Of a DNA stretch of 64,000 nucleotides, positions 34,646-45,022 are shown piece by piece. The DNA comes from Rhynchopus euleeides (Eukaryota > Euglenozoa > Diplonemea > Diplonemida > Diplonemidae): the NCBI GenBank assembly GCA_963210315.1, contig OY723269.1:1-64000 (forward strand), read 5' to 3'. Position 1 is the first letter of the stretch, and each line of letters opens with the position of its first letter. The notes beneath the pieces are model-generated. The model searched no databases and had not been told where the DNA came from. It saw only the letters and a list, made by a program, of their open reading frames with translations. The position numbers and the translations under genes were made by a program.

Positions 34646-37171
34646 GCGGGTTTGCGGGTTTGCGGGTTTGCGGGTTTGCGGGTTTGCGGGTTTGCGGGTT
34701 TGCGGGTTTGCGGGTTTGCGGGTTTGCGGGTTTGCGGGTTTGCGGGTTTGCGGGTTTGCGGGTTTGCGGGTTTGCGGGTTTGCGGGTTTGCGGGTTTGCG
34801 GGTTTGCGGGTTTGCGGGTTTGCGGGTTTGCGGGTTTGCGGGTTTGCGGGTTTGCGGGTTTGCGGGTTTGCGGGTTTGCGGGTTTGCGGGTTTGCGGGTT
34901 TGCGGGTTTGCGGGTTTGCGGGTTTGCGGGTTTGCGGGTTTGCGGGTTTGCGGGTTTGCGGGTTTGCGGGTTTGCGGGTTTGCGGGTTTGCGGGTTTGCG
35001 GGTTTGCGGGTTTGCGGGTTTGCGGGTTTGCGGGTTTGCGGGTTTGCGGGTTTGCGGGTTTGCGGGTTTGCGGGTTTGCGGGTTTGCGGGTTTGCGGGTT
35101 TGCGGGTTTGCGGGTTTGCGGGTTTGCGGGTTTGCGGGTTTGCGGGTTTGCGGGTTTGCGGGTTTGCGGGTTTGCGGGTTTGCGGGTTTGCGGGTTTGCG
35201 GGTTTGCGGGTTTGCGGGTTTGCGGGTTTGCGGGTTTGCGGGTTTGCGGGTTTGCGGGTTTGCGGGTTTGCGGGTTTGCGGGTTTGCGGGTTTGCGGGTT
35301 TGCGGGTTTGCGGGTTTGCGGGTTTGCGGGTTTGCGGGTTTGCGGGTTTGCGGGTTTGCGGGTTTGCGGGTTTGCGGGTTTGCGGGTTTGCGGGTTTGCG
35401 GGTTTGCGGGTTTGCGGGTTTGCGGGTTTGCGGGTTTGCGGGTTTGCGGGTTTGCGGGTTTGCGGGTTTGCGGGTTTGCGGGTTTGCGGGTTTGCGGGTT
35501 TGCGGGTTTGCGGGTTTGCGGGTTTGCGGGTTTGCGGGTTTGCGGGTTTGCGGGTTTGCGGGTTTGCGGGTTTGCGGGTTTGCGGGTTTGCGGGTTTGCG
35601 GGTTTGCGGGTTTGCGGGTTTGCGGGTTTGCGGGTTTGCGGGTTTGCGGGTTTGCGGGTTTGCGGGTTTGCGGGTTTGCGGGTTTGCGGGTTTGCGGGTT
35701 TGCGGGTTTGCGGGTTTGCGGGTTTGCGGGTTTGCGGGTTTGCGGGTTTGCGGGTTTGCGGGTTTGCGGGTTTGCGGGTTTGCGGGTTTGCGGGTTTGCG
35801 GGTTTGCGGGTTTGCGGGTTTGCGGGTTTGCGGGTTTGCGGGTTTGCGGGTTTGCGGGTTTGCGGGTTTGCGGGTTTGCGGGTTTGCGGGTTTGCGGGTT
35901 TGCGGGTTTGCGGGTTTGCGGGTTTGCGGGTTTGCGGGTTTGCGGGTTTGCGGGTTTGCGGGTTTGCGGGTTTGCGGGTTTGCGGGTTTGCGGGTTTGCG
36001 GGTTTGCGGGTTTGCGGGTTTGCGGGTTTGCGGGTTTGCGGGTTTGCGGGTTTGCGGGTTTGCGGGTTTGCGGGTTTGCGGGTTTGCGGGTTTGCGGGTT
36101 TGCGGGTTTGCGGGTTTGCGGGTTTGCGGGTTTGCGGGTTTGCGGGTTTGCGGGTTTGCGGGTTTGCGGGTTTGCGGGTTTGCGGGTTTGCGGGTTTGCG
36201 GGTTTGCGGGTTTGCGGGTTTGCGGGTTTGCGGGTTTGCGGGTTTGCGGGTTTGCGGGTTTGCGGGTTTGCGGGTTTGCGGGTTTGCGGGTTTGCGGGTT
36301 TGCGGGTTTGCGGGTTTGCGGGTTTGCGGGTTTGCGGGTTTGCGGGTTTGCGGGTTTGCGGGTTTGCGGGTTTGCGGGTTTGCGGGTTTGCGGGTTTGCG
36401 GGTTTGCGGGTTTGCGGGTTTGCGGGTTTGCGGGTTTGCGGGTTTGCGGGTTTGCGGGTTTGCGGGTTTGCGGGTTTGCGGGTTTGCGGGTTTGCGGGTT
36501 TGCGGGTTTGCGGGTTTGCGGGTTTGCGGGTTTGCGGGTTTGCGGGTTTGCGGGTTTGCGGGTTTGCGGGTTTGCGGGTTTCGGGTTTGCGGGTTTGCGG
36601 GTTTGCGGGTTTGCGGGTTTGCGGGTTTGCGGGTTTGCGGGTTTGCGGGTTTGCGGGTTTGCGGGTTTGCGGGTTTGCGGGTTTGCGGGTTTGCGGGTTT
36701 GCGGGTTTGCGGGTTTGCGGGTTTGCGGGTTTGCGGGTTTGCGGGTTTGCGGGTTTGCGGGTTTGCGGGTTTGCGGGTTTGCGGGTTTGCGGGTTTGCGG
36801 GTTTGCGGGTTTGCGGGTTTGCGGGTTTGCGGGTTTGCGGGTTTGCGGGTTTGCGGGTTTGCGGGTTTGCGGGTTTGCGGGTTTGCGGGTTTGCGGGTTT
36901 GCGGGTTTGCGGGTTTGCGGGTTTGCGGGTTTGCGGGTTTGCGGGTTTGCGGGTTTGCGGGTTTGCGGGTTTGCGGGTTTGCGGGTTTGCGGGTTTGCGG
37001 GTTTGCGGGTTTGCGGGTTTGCGGGTTTGCGGGTTTGCGGGTTTGCGGGTTTGCGGGTTTGCGGGTTTGCGGGTTTGCGGGTTTGCGGGTTTGCGGGTTT
37101 GCGGGTTTGCGGGTTTGCGGGTTTGCGGGTTTGCAGGTTTGCAGGTTTGCGGGTTTGCGGGTTTGCGGGTT
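34646..37171 (+). repeat. Telomere-like array 6, (TTTGCGGG)n, ended by a retroposon
   Basis: About 316 copies with a few variants: one unit lacking a G near 36580 and two GCAGGTTT units at 37133-37148, close to the right end. The array passes into the eight-T end of a T element at 37170-37177 instead of into a spacer. Variants clustered near the end suggest this edge is older or less often homogenised. Confidence 0.96.
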
Positions 37172-37778
37172 TTTTTTGGTACCCGGGGGTGAACCGGGGG
37201 ACTGCTACACTCCTTTCTCTGCTCACGGGTGTCTGCTGCATGTCGAGGCGAGAAGCAAGGTGACATGCAGGGCGGAAGCCATCGACACCCGTGTTGTTGG
37301 TCATCTGCTGCAGAGGCTAGAGAGCCGTGTACTCGGCATGTTCGAACAACAATGGCTGGGCGTCCTCTCCAGTCTCCTCCCAAGGGGTGACCATCGAAAA
37401 CGCCCACGGCTGGAAACGCGCAAAAAACAGGGTCGAGAGTTTCCCAGTCGAGCGGTTCCCAAGACCGAGCGGTCCATCCTTGCAAACCACTCGACCGGGG
37501 GGAGAGAACAGGGGAGAAGCGAGAAGGGGCGAAATCAAGTCGAATGGTGGATGCATGGAGAGAAATTACAGGGGTCCGTGGTGCCGTGGTCCTCACACAT
37601 GTTCTGCTTGTGCCACTCCGAGCCGGCGGCCGACACCATCTGAGCACTCCGAACCCCCCCAAAGGACAAGACTATACACACTGTGCAGGACTCTATTAAG
37701 GGAGGGGGGGGGGGGGGGGAGATGGTCTGGTTTGGTTGATTAGGCGCTGAGGGCCAGGCTGTCGACCTGGTCCCCCAG
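37172..37778 (-). mobile_element. T retroposon, copy 1 (inserted at the end of array 6)
   Basis: About 607 bp, nearly identical to 52079-52690. On the minus strand it ends in a structured 3' region: a two-helix hairpin (CACGGGTGTC with GACACCCGTG, and CTGCATGTC with GACATGCAG). Then comes CCCGG-TTCACCC-CCGGG, the shape of a tRNA T-arm, then TACC and a poly-A tract (read as T here). No protein-coding capacity is evident, so it looks SINE-like or non-autonomous. No clear target duplication is visible here, because the left flank is repeat DNA and the right flank is another element. Confidence 0.8.
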
Positions 37779-37802
37779 CTCGAAGGGCAAATTATCCACA
37801 CT

Positions 37803-37917
37803 GGGGGGATAAAATCCAACTTGCTGCCTTCACGTGGCGCCCCCTGTGATTACCCTCATTGGAGGGGAAACCAAAGCAAGCTCTGGTATTAAGATCCTTG
37901 GAATTGACCTTGGGGGG
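37803..37917 (-). mobile_element. S segment (end module of R-S element), isolated copy
   Basis: About 110 bp bounded by G/C runs. Other copies lie at about 38846-38956, 43426-43576 and 53118-53232, usually joined to the end of an R element, so S is probably one terminal module of R. Confidence 0.7.
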
Positions 37918-40452
37918 GTTGGTACAGAATACAAGGTACAAGAGACAAGCAAGACAAGAAACGAAAAGAAGAAAGCGAAAGAAACACACATGAAAAGATC
38001 ACACACATCAAACGACACGCCAAAAATGGCTCAGCCTCTGGACATCCACTTAGCCAGCGAGGACCACACTGGTGACAGATTGCTCGTACATAACTCCAAA
38101 AACGGGGGGCTTGGTTGCTTCAATAGCATATGGTTGATAGCCGCCAACCGCTTTTGTGTTATGTGCAAGGAACCTGAAGTGGAAGTTGCACATTACACAT
38201 TGCAATGAATGCTGAAACACAGAGTGTCACAGGAAACGATCGAGTAAAGAAAAACTCAAAGAAAAAGCCCAAAAGGGAAACACAAGCTAGCTGGGACAAC
38301 GCTAGGGTTCAGAAAACTGCTCTTTGTAGTGATGGAGGGGCTTGTTGGTTTGTTTGTAGCCGCAACGCATCGACACAAAGAGAGGTCTCTGTTGTGCACC
38401 GAAAAAGTAGAGAAAGGGCCAATGGTGAAAGCAAAAGGCAGTGCTGTCTATGACTCCACCGCCTGCAACACTAGTCAACCCCTTGTGCGAAGGGGGAGGG
38501 GCCAGGCACAGGTCAGCAGCGACCACCCAGAGGGGCTACCCGTTGAGGGCTTAGAGCCGCAACGTGGGGGCAGGATCAGCTCCAGCAGGATCTTCTCAGG
38601 CATCGCGCAGCTCCAGCACGCCCGATCGCGGCACTAGGGAAAGCATTGGCGAGGCTTTCACGCCCCAAAAGGGGGGCAACCCTGCATCCTGATCTTCCTA
38701 CAGGCTGGCCTGCAGACGTCCATGTGCTCAAGCCACTCATGCAATTAGAGCAACTCAGAGGGAACAGCCCAGGGCCTTATGCTCGCGCACACTGCCCTGA
38801 CCCATGCACAGGTCCGATTTCTCCCGAGACTCACTCAAGAGGCCCCCCAAGGTCAATTCCAAGGATCTTAATACCAGAGCTTGCTTTGGTTTCCCCTCCA
38901 AGGAGGGTAATCACAGGGGGCGCCACGTGAAGGCAGCAAGTTGGATTTTATCCCCCCAGTTGGGGGGCCTCTTGAGTGAGTCTCGGGAGAAATCGGACCT
39001 GTGCATGGGTCAGGGCAGTGTGCGCGAGCATAAGGCCCTGGGCTGTTCCCTCTGAGTTGCTCTAATTGCATGAGTGGCTTGAGCACATGGACGTCTGCAG
39101 GCCAGCCTGTAGGAAGATCAGGATGCAGGGTTGCCCCCCTTTTGGGGCGTGAAAGCCTCGCCAATGCTTTCCCTAGTGCCGCGATCGGGCGTGCTGGAGC
39201 TGCGCGATGCCTGAGAAGATCCTGCTGGAGCTGATCCTGCCCCCACGTTGCGGCTCTAAGCCCTCAACGGGTAGCCCCTCTGGGTGGTCGCTGCTGACCT
39301 GTGCCTGGCCCCTCCCCCTTGAACGATTTTGAACGATTTTTGGCCGTGCTCGTAGCATTCCCCGTTGAGGGGGTCGCTATTTCGTGTTCTCCTGGCCGCA
39401 CGGAGGCATTGCCTTACGTCGCCTCTTCCTCTTTTCCTTTGGTGGTGTGTTGGTCTGGCACAGAGGGCGGGACCGTGCTGATATGCACAGTGACGACTCT
39501 CCCTTTTGTTTTGTGCCCGCCTCCACCGAGATTCGGCTGATGCCTCTCAGACTGGGGGCGGGCGGTCGCCGACCCTTTTCTGTACGAGGTTTTCCACAGG
39601 CTGCACACCTGCCCCGCGGCTGTGTGGCAGTCTTCGCGGAGTGCAATGCGAAGGTCTGGCCTGACGTGGTGTGACTATTTAGACTCCAGGTGTCTCCACC
39701 CTTCCTGGTCTGGGGAGCCTCGGTACCCAAGCAGTTTTCGGTCATGCCCTGGACCACGGCCGTGCTAGACTCCTGGTGCAGGCACCCGTCATGGTCCGGG
39801 GACGGCCCCCCCAGGCAGTTTAACGTCTTACCCAGGACTTGTGGTAGCAGAGGTAGGTTCAACCCCTTCGCACAAGGGGTTGACTAGTGTTGCAGGCGGT
39901 GGAGTCATAGACAGCACTGCCTTTTGCTTTCACCATTGGCCCTTTCTCTACTTTTTCGGTGCACAACAGAGACCTCTCTTTGTGTCGATGCGTTGCGGCT
40001 ACAAACAAACCAACAAGCCCCTCCATCACTACAAAGAGCAGTTTTCTGAACCCTAGCGTTGTCCCAGCTAGCTTGTGTTTCCCTTTTGGGCTTTTTCTTT
40101 GAGTTTTTCTTTACTCGATCGTTTCCTGTGACACTCTGTGTTTCAGCATTCATTGCAATGTGTAATGTGCAACTTCCACTTCAGGTTCCTTGCACATAAC
40201 ACAAAAGCGGTTGGCGGCTATCAACCATATGCTATTGAAGCAACCAAGCCCCCCGTTTTTGGAGTTATGTACGAGCAATCTGTCACCAGTGTGGTCCTCG
40301 CTGGCTAAGTGGATGTCCAGAGGCTGTGCCATTTTTGGCGTGTCGTTTGATGTGTGTGATCTTTTCATGTGTGTTTCTTTCGCTTTCTTCTTTTCGTTTC
40401 TTGTCTTGCTTGTCTCTTGTACCTTGTATTCTGTACCAACTAGCCCAGACAA
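37918..40452. repeat. Large inverted repeat of two R elements sharing one S centre
   Basis: R copy 1 (37918 to about 38845, plus) faces R copy 2 (40452 down to about 38957, minus), with a single S segment between. The arms are nearly identical over about 930 bp once a 542-bp insertion at 39321-39862 in the right arm is removed. Each arm carries a 60-codon frame beginning MAQPLDIHLASED (plus copy at 38026-38208) behind CCAAAAATGG. It is the same in all four R copies, but I recognise no family. Both ends are truncated relative to the longest R copy (51532-53232). Confidence 0.85.
39321..39862. mobile_element. 542-bp insertion with 6-bp target duplication inside R copy 2
   Basis: R is continuous elsewhere at this point; here it is split, with CCCCTT at 39315-39320 and again at 39863-39868. 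The insert begins GAACGATTTTGAACGATTTT and ends GGTTCAA; with the flanking TT its ends read TTGAAC and GTTCAA, a 6-bp inverted repeat. The arm offset (548 bp) equals insert plus duplication exactly. No coding capacity is evident. It is probably a small non-autonomous DNA element. Confidence 0.72.
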
Positions 40453-40593
40453 TTTTTTTTTTTTTTTTTTTTTTTACACTTGCCCGTCAGGTGGACCACC
40501 GGGTGGGGAGAGAACCGGTGTGAGGCACTTGGGTCGTCCGTCCAGGTGGGCAGGGAACCTGGGGGCGGGGGGCCTCAAATCCCTCTCTCTCTC
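40453..40593 (-). mobile_element. V retroposon, 5'-truncated copy with 23-base poly-A
   Basis: On the minus strand, the last about 118 bp of the V element (ending GGCAAGTGT) is followed by 23 A. The truncated 5' side abuts the OTU fragment. 5' truncation plus a poly-A tail is the signature of LINE-type target-primed retroposition. Confidence 0.75.
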
Positions 40594-41136
40594 GGTCCCC
40601 CGCCGCCGCCCCCGGGGCCGGCCCCCGAGCCGGCGGACGATGTCCTGACCCGGTGGCTGACCGCGAGGGAGCACGCGCTTCCGGGAGTCACCACCGCGAA
40701 GCAGCAGAGCGTGCTGGAGATGCCGGACGTGCAGGACTTCCGGTTCACCCCCGGGAACTGCTTCTTCGACGCCCTCACGTTCCTCCTCGGCGAGGCCGGC
40801 GCGACTGCAGACGGCCTGCGGCAGTACGTCGTGAAGGCGGTCGGCGACCACGCTGACCTGAGGAGCAGGGCGGAGCCCTCCTACGAGGAGTGGGCGCGGC
40901 AGATGCGCGAGTCCGGCAGCATGAACGTTGCGTCGTGGGCCGACGAGCTGACGCTGCAGGGGGCCGCGCGGGCGACGGGCTCCCCGATCGTCGTGCTCGC
41001 TGATGACACTGCACCGCGGATATACCGCCCCCTGAGGAAGCCGTACGGGCCTGTCGCGGGTGTCAAGTTCAAGGGTTCAAGAGTTTTGAGTAGAGGTAGA
41101 TCCCCCCCCCCTAGACCAGATGCCTTTGTGCAGTAG
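40594..41136 (+). pseudogene. OTU-like cysteine protease domain fragment
   Basis: An open frame (continuing leftward into V sequence to 40480) encodes a Pro-rich lead. It then encodes an OTU-like core: PGNCFFDALTFLLG with the likely nucleophile Cys, LRQYVV, and WADELTLQGAARATGSPIVVL. The core breaks off soon after, before any catalytic-His block, at about 41090 where V copy 1 begins; the last codons and stop are V sequence. The Asp of the usual D-G-x-C motif is Pro here. GC-rich coding differs from the surrounding repeats and resembles the GST kappa and secreted-protein genes, so this may be a host gene piece caught between V copies. It is not a close copy of the OTU domain at 23847-26240. 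Confidence 0.65.
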
Positions 41137-41867
41137 AGCACACACAGGTGCTGTGAATACCCCCTTCTCCGTCCCCCCCCCCCCCTCCCCCCCCAACTCC
41201 CCCTCGCGGCAGGCACGGTCGGCCCGACGAGTCAGTTCAGTGTTGTCCCTCAACGAGACCCCCTGTCCCCGGCCCTGTGAGCACCACAGCACCAGGGAAT
41301 AGGCATCCCAACTCACAGGACCCACCGCCGTCACTGCATGCCCCTCTGCCCCGCGTTTCGTTACCTTCTCTGCCAGGTCACGGGTCCCCCCTCCAGGTGC
41401 CCTCCCGCCTCATCCCTTTTTACCCCCGTCGTTGCCCGTTTTGGCGCCCCCGATAGGCGGACCCAGGGAGCCTCGTCAAAGTGCCATCCCTACAGGAGAT
41501 CGCCCTGGTTTTGGCCCCCATGAGCACCATGGCACCAGTAATCCAGGAAATTTGGCTCCCTGGATCCACCGTCACTGCTATTCTTGTCCTTCTGCATTAC
41601 CTTTCACGCTTATTTGCCTTCGGACTGGGTCATGGGATGGAAGAGGGCGGTCGGGGTCTGGGGAAGTGAGGATGTGTGTCAAGACCTTGTCTCGTTGTGC
41701 CTGGGAGGTTTGGTGGTGGATGGGATGAGACACAGGCCATTGTGCCCAGAGAGCGCATGAGAGAGAGGGATTTGAGGCCCCCCGCCCCCAGGTTCCCTGC
41801 CCACCTGGACGGACCCAAGTGCCTCACACCGGTTCTCTCCCCACCCGGTGGTCCACCTGACGGGCAA

Positions 41868-41906
<39 letters not shown>

Positions 41907-41974
41907 CTCTCTCTCATGCACGCGTGCTGGGCTCAACGGCCTGTACTCTCCCATCCGCCACCCAACCACCCATG

Positions 41975-42017
<43 letters not shown>

Positions 42018-42804
42018 TTGCCCGTCAGGTGGACCACCGGGTGGGGAGAGAACCGGTGTGAGGCACTTGGGTCCGTCCAGGTGGGCAGGGAACCTGGGGG
42101 CGGGGGGCCTCAAATCCCTCTCTCTCATGCGCTCTCTGGGCACAATGGCCTGTGTCTCATCCCATCCACCACCAAACCTCCCAGGCACAACGAGACAAGG
42201 TCTTGACACACATCCTCACTTCCCCAGACCCCGACCGCCCTCTTCCATCCCATGACCCAGTCCGAAGGCAAATAAGCGTGAAAGGTAATGCAGAAGGACA
42301 AGAATAGCAGTGACGGTGGATCCAGGGAGCCAAATTTCCTGGATTACTGGTGCCATGGTGCTCATGGGGGCCAAAACCAGGGCGATCTCCTGTAGGGATG
42401 GCACTTTGACGAGGCTCCCTGGGTCCGCCTATCGGGGGCGCCAAAACGGGCAACGACGGGGGTAAAAAGGGATGAGGCGGGAGGGCACCTGGAGGGGGGA
42501 CCCGTGACCTGGCAGAGAAGGTAACGAAACGCGGGGCAGAGGGGCATGCAGTGACGGCGGTGGGTCCTGTGAGTTGGGATGCCTATTCCCTGGTGCTGTG
42601 GTGCTCACAGGGCCGGGGACAGGGGGTCTCGTTGAGGGACAACACTGAACTGACTCGTCGGGCCGACCGTGCCTGCCGCGAGGGGGAGCTGGGGGGGGAG
42701 GGGGGGGGGGGGGACGGAGAAGGGGGTATTCACAGCACCTGTGTGTGCTCTACTGCACAAAGGCATCTGGTCTAGGGGGGGGGATCTACCTCTACTCAAA
42801 ACTC
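41091..42804. mobile_element. Two V retroposons in tail-to-tail inverted repeat
   Basis: V copy 1 (plus, 41091-41901) ends in 30 A; V copy 2 (minus, 42804-41976) ends in 38 A, read as T. The arms of about 780-790 bp are nearly identical, differing mainly in mononucleotide run length near 42700. The 75-bp centre (41902-41975) resembles 42114-42185, so it is itself a diverged scrap of V. On the element strand the 3' end contains ACCGGTTC...CCACCCGGT, a hairpin resembling the T-arm-like hairpin of element T. No long protein frame is evident; the ORFs seen are mirrored in the two arms and lack domains. Confidence 0.85.
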
Positions 42805-42861
42805 TACTCTATACTCTACGTAGTCGAGCGGGGACCTGCTCCTTGCAGGTTCGACCACTCT

Positions 42862-43397
42862 GCCCAGACAAACAACAGCTGCAAAGATTCTCGGTCCGGA
42901 TGTCCCCCAAAAAAAAAACAAACAAACCAACAAGCCCCTCCATCACTACAAAGAGCAGTTTTCTGAACCCTAGCGTTGTCCCAGCTAGCTTGTGTTTCCC
43001 TTTTGGGCTTTTTCTTTGAGTTTTTCTTTACTCGATCGTTTCCTGTGACACTCTGTGTTTCAGCATTCATTGCAATGTGTAATGTGCAACTTCCACTTCA
43101 GGTTCCTTGCACATAACACAAAAGCGGTTGGCGGCTATCAACCATATGCTATTGAAGCAACCAAGCCCCCCGTTTTTGGAGTTATGTACGAGCAATCTGT
43201 CACCAGTGTGGTCCTCGCTGGCTAAGTGGATGTCCAGAGGCTGTGCCATTTTTGGCGTGTCGTTTGATGTGTGTGATCTTTTCATGTGTGTTTCTTTCGC
43301 TTTCTTCTTTTCGTTTCTTGTCTTGCTTGTCTCTTGTACCTTGTATTCTGTACCAACTAGCCCAGACAAACAACAGCTGCAAAGATTCGCGGTCCGG
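42862..43397 (-). mobile_element. R element, internally shortened copy 3, flanked by direct repeats
   Basis: Minus-strand R sequence (including the MAQPLDIHLASED frame, ending at 43067) lies between two copies of a 38-44 bp sequence, GCCCAGACAAACAACAGCTG and onward (42862-42905 and 43360-43397). In the long R copy this sequence occurs once, at the 5' end. The left one is followed by ten A before R sequence resumes. Confidence 0.75.
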
Positions 43398-43425
43398 GGT
43401 TTGCGGGTTTGCGGGTTTGCGGGTT
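43396..43425 (+). repeat. Short interstitial TTTGCGGG run at an element junction
   Basis: Just under four copies (GGGGTTT, two GCGGGTTT, GCGGGTT) lie exactly between R copy 3 and S copy 3, where an intact R would continue without them. The orientation matches the large arrays. Confidence 0.9.
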
Positions 43426-43576
43426 CTCCCGAGACTCACTCAAGAGGCCCCCCAAGGTCAATTCCAAGGATCTTAATAGCGCTTGCTTTGGTCAATAGAG
43501 CTTGCTTTGGTCTCCCCTCCAAGGAGGGTAATCACAGGGGGCGCCACGTGAAGGCAGCAAGTTGGATTTTATCCCA
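43426..43576 (+). mobile_element. End of R plus S segment, copy 3
   Basis: Begins within R at CTCCCGAGACTCACTC and continues into S, with a local duplication of GCTTGCTTTGGT (near 43482 and 43500) not seen in other S copies. It ends TGGATTTTATCCC. Confidence 0.75.
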
Positions 43577-45022
43577 CCTTTTTCTGGGTGACAGCCCAGT
43601 GCCACTCTTGAAATCAGTCTGCTGAACACACAGTTCGGTTGTATCTTTCGTTGTATCCTCAAACCCTTCATTTGGCCACATGGGGGCAGACAATGAAGTA
43701 AGTGCCTGCTGCCACACTGGAACAGCTTCCCTTCACCAGTTCTTCTCAGGCAAGGTGCCCACAAACTGGAGATGGAAAAATGCAGGCTTGTGGACCCTGC
43801 ACACATCACCCTCCAGTTTTGTGCACACCACCCACACCCGCCAAAAATACCTTGAAGACAGCTTGGTGCAAGGTCTTGCCAGAGGTGCAATCTCCTTCCC
43901 ACACAATCTTTGCAACCGCCACAATGAGCCTGTGAAAAGATCCTGTGACTGGCACACAATGAATGTGCTTGCCACACAGTATCTTCCAACTGGCACCACA
44001 GGCGGTTCGACTGGCACAATGAGCCTGTGAAAAAGATCTCGCAACTGCCACAGTTGTGCTGGCCACAAGGTCTTGCAACAGGCACAACGTGCTTGTTAAA
44101 AGGTCTTGCAACTGACACAGCCTGTCCCAGAATCTTGCAATTTGCTTTGCTTGTACACAATGGGGGTGGCTTGATGAGTACAATTCAGAACACCATATTG
44201 GATTCGGCCATACTCTGGTGAAGCAACCTTGGGTTTCCTGCTGACTTCTCACGGGCAGGGAAACAAACCTGGTCGGTTCCGTCTTGTCCGAATGGCCCTT
44301 GCCCCCCGGTGACTTTGGACATTCTGTTCTTTGTTTGTTCGTCCCGGCCAGGGTTTGATCTCCTGGCAACCCACAAGGCTTGCGAACCTCCTTGAAAACA
44401 CAACAGGGGAGGGGGTTGAGGCACTGGGCATACGCGTGAGCCACGTCGGAATACCCTACGTGTTGCCCAACGGAAGCCGTACACGGTCGGTCACACGGGC
44501 ATATTCAAATGGAGTGGGGGGTGGGTATGTTTTCGAAGCGCTTTTGTTTTATTTGAACCAGACACACCTGTGTGAGAGCAAATCCGACAGACACACTGAA
44601 GCAGCGCAGATACCCGCAGGTTCTATCTCCTTTTGTCCCGCCTTCAATCCACTTTCTGTACTGCAGGCAGGTCATCCGAGGCGTCACACACCGGGGTGGG
44701 GGTGAGGGAGAGTGGTTTAAAAAAATGGGGGGCGGGGGGGTGTTGGGTGTTGTGTAGTTAACAACAAACAGTGTGACATACGGGGTGTGCACGACGCAGG
44801 GAAGCTCGGACTGACCACAAGAAAGAGAAGTCGTACAGTGGTGAGTACAAGGAAGGGCCTGAATACGAAAGGTTTGGCTGGTGGATGCGTACGGTGGGAT
44901 CGGTTGGCAGGGCGGGACGCGCCGAAAGCAGCTGCGGTGGAAGGTGGAGAGGATGGGAGTGGGCCATTGGGGCGGGAGTTCTCTCCAGCCCCTCCTTCTC
45001 CCCTTCGTTTTTCTCCGCCGCA
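43577..45022. other. Intergenic region with a degenerate minisatellite
   Basis: No supported gene. From about 43880 to 44140 there is a loose tandem pattern built on CTTGCAAC-T/A-GGCACAA and GAGCCTGTGAAAA motifs, which produces Cys-rich but unconvincing minus-strand ORFs. GC-rich and homopolymer tracts occur near 44690-44760. The last 250 bp are the downstream flank of the GST kappa gene. Confidence 0.5.

Noticed and set aside
1..37171. CRISPR-like arrangement of repeats and spacers
   Set aside because: The repeats are 8-bp perfect tandem units without unique short spacers, the spacers are kilobase-sized and duplicated, and no cas genes are present.
34093..37263. A 1056-residue fusion of a Cys-rich protein with octapeptide repeats
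   Set aside because: The frame simply runs from spacer B2 into array 6; the same spacer in copy B1 stops before the array because of a 16-bp duplication.
37172..37778. Complete tRNA at the 3' end of element T
   Set aside because: Only the T-arm-like hairpin and TACC are present. The upstream part folds as a long two-helix hairpin, not as D and anticodon arms, and there is no acceptor stem.
40480..40593. Upstream ATG at 40480 as the true start of the OTU protein
   Set aside because: The sequence from 40476 to about 40593 is the V retroposon and recurs without the OTU domain at two other places.
42820..42870. Possible tRNA near the GGTTCGACCAC sequence
   Set aside because: Only a short hairpin and a T-loop-like string are present; no acceptor stem, D arm or anticodon arm can be drawn.
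43492..44160. Cys-rich 222-codon minus-strand ORF
   Set aside because: Its cysteines come from a degenerate minisatellite, and its end lies in the S element; no domain match.
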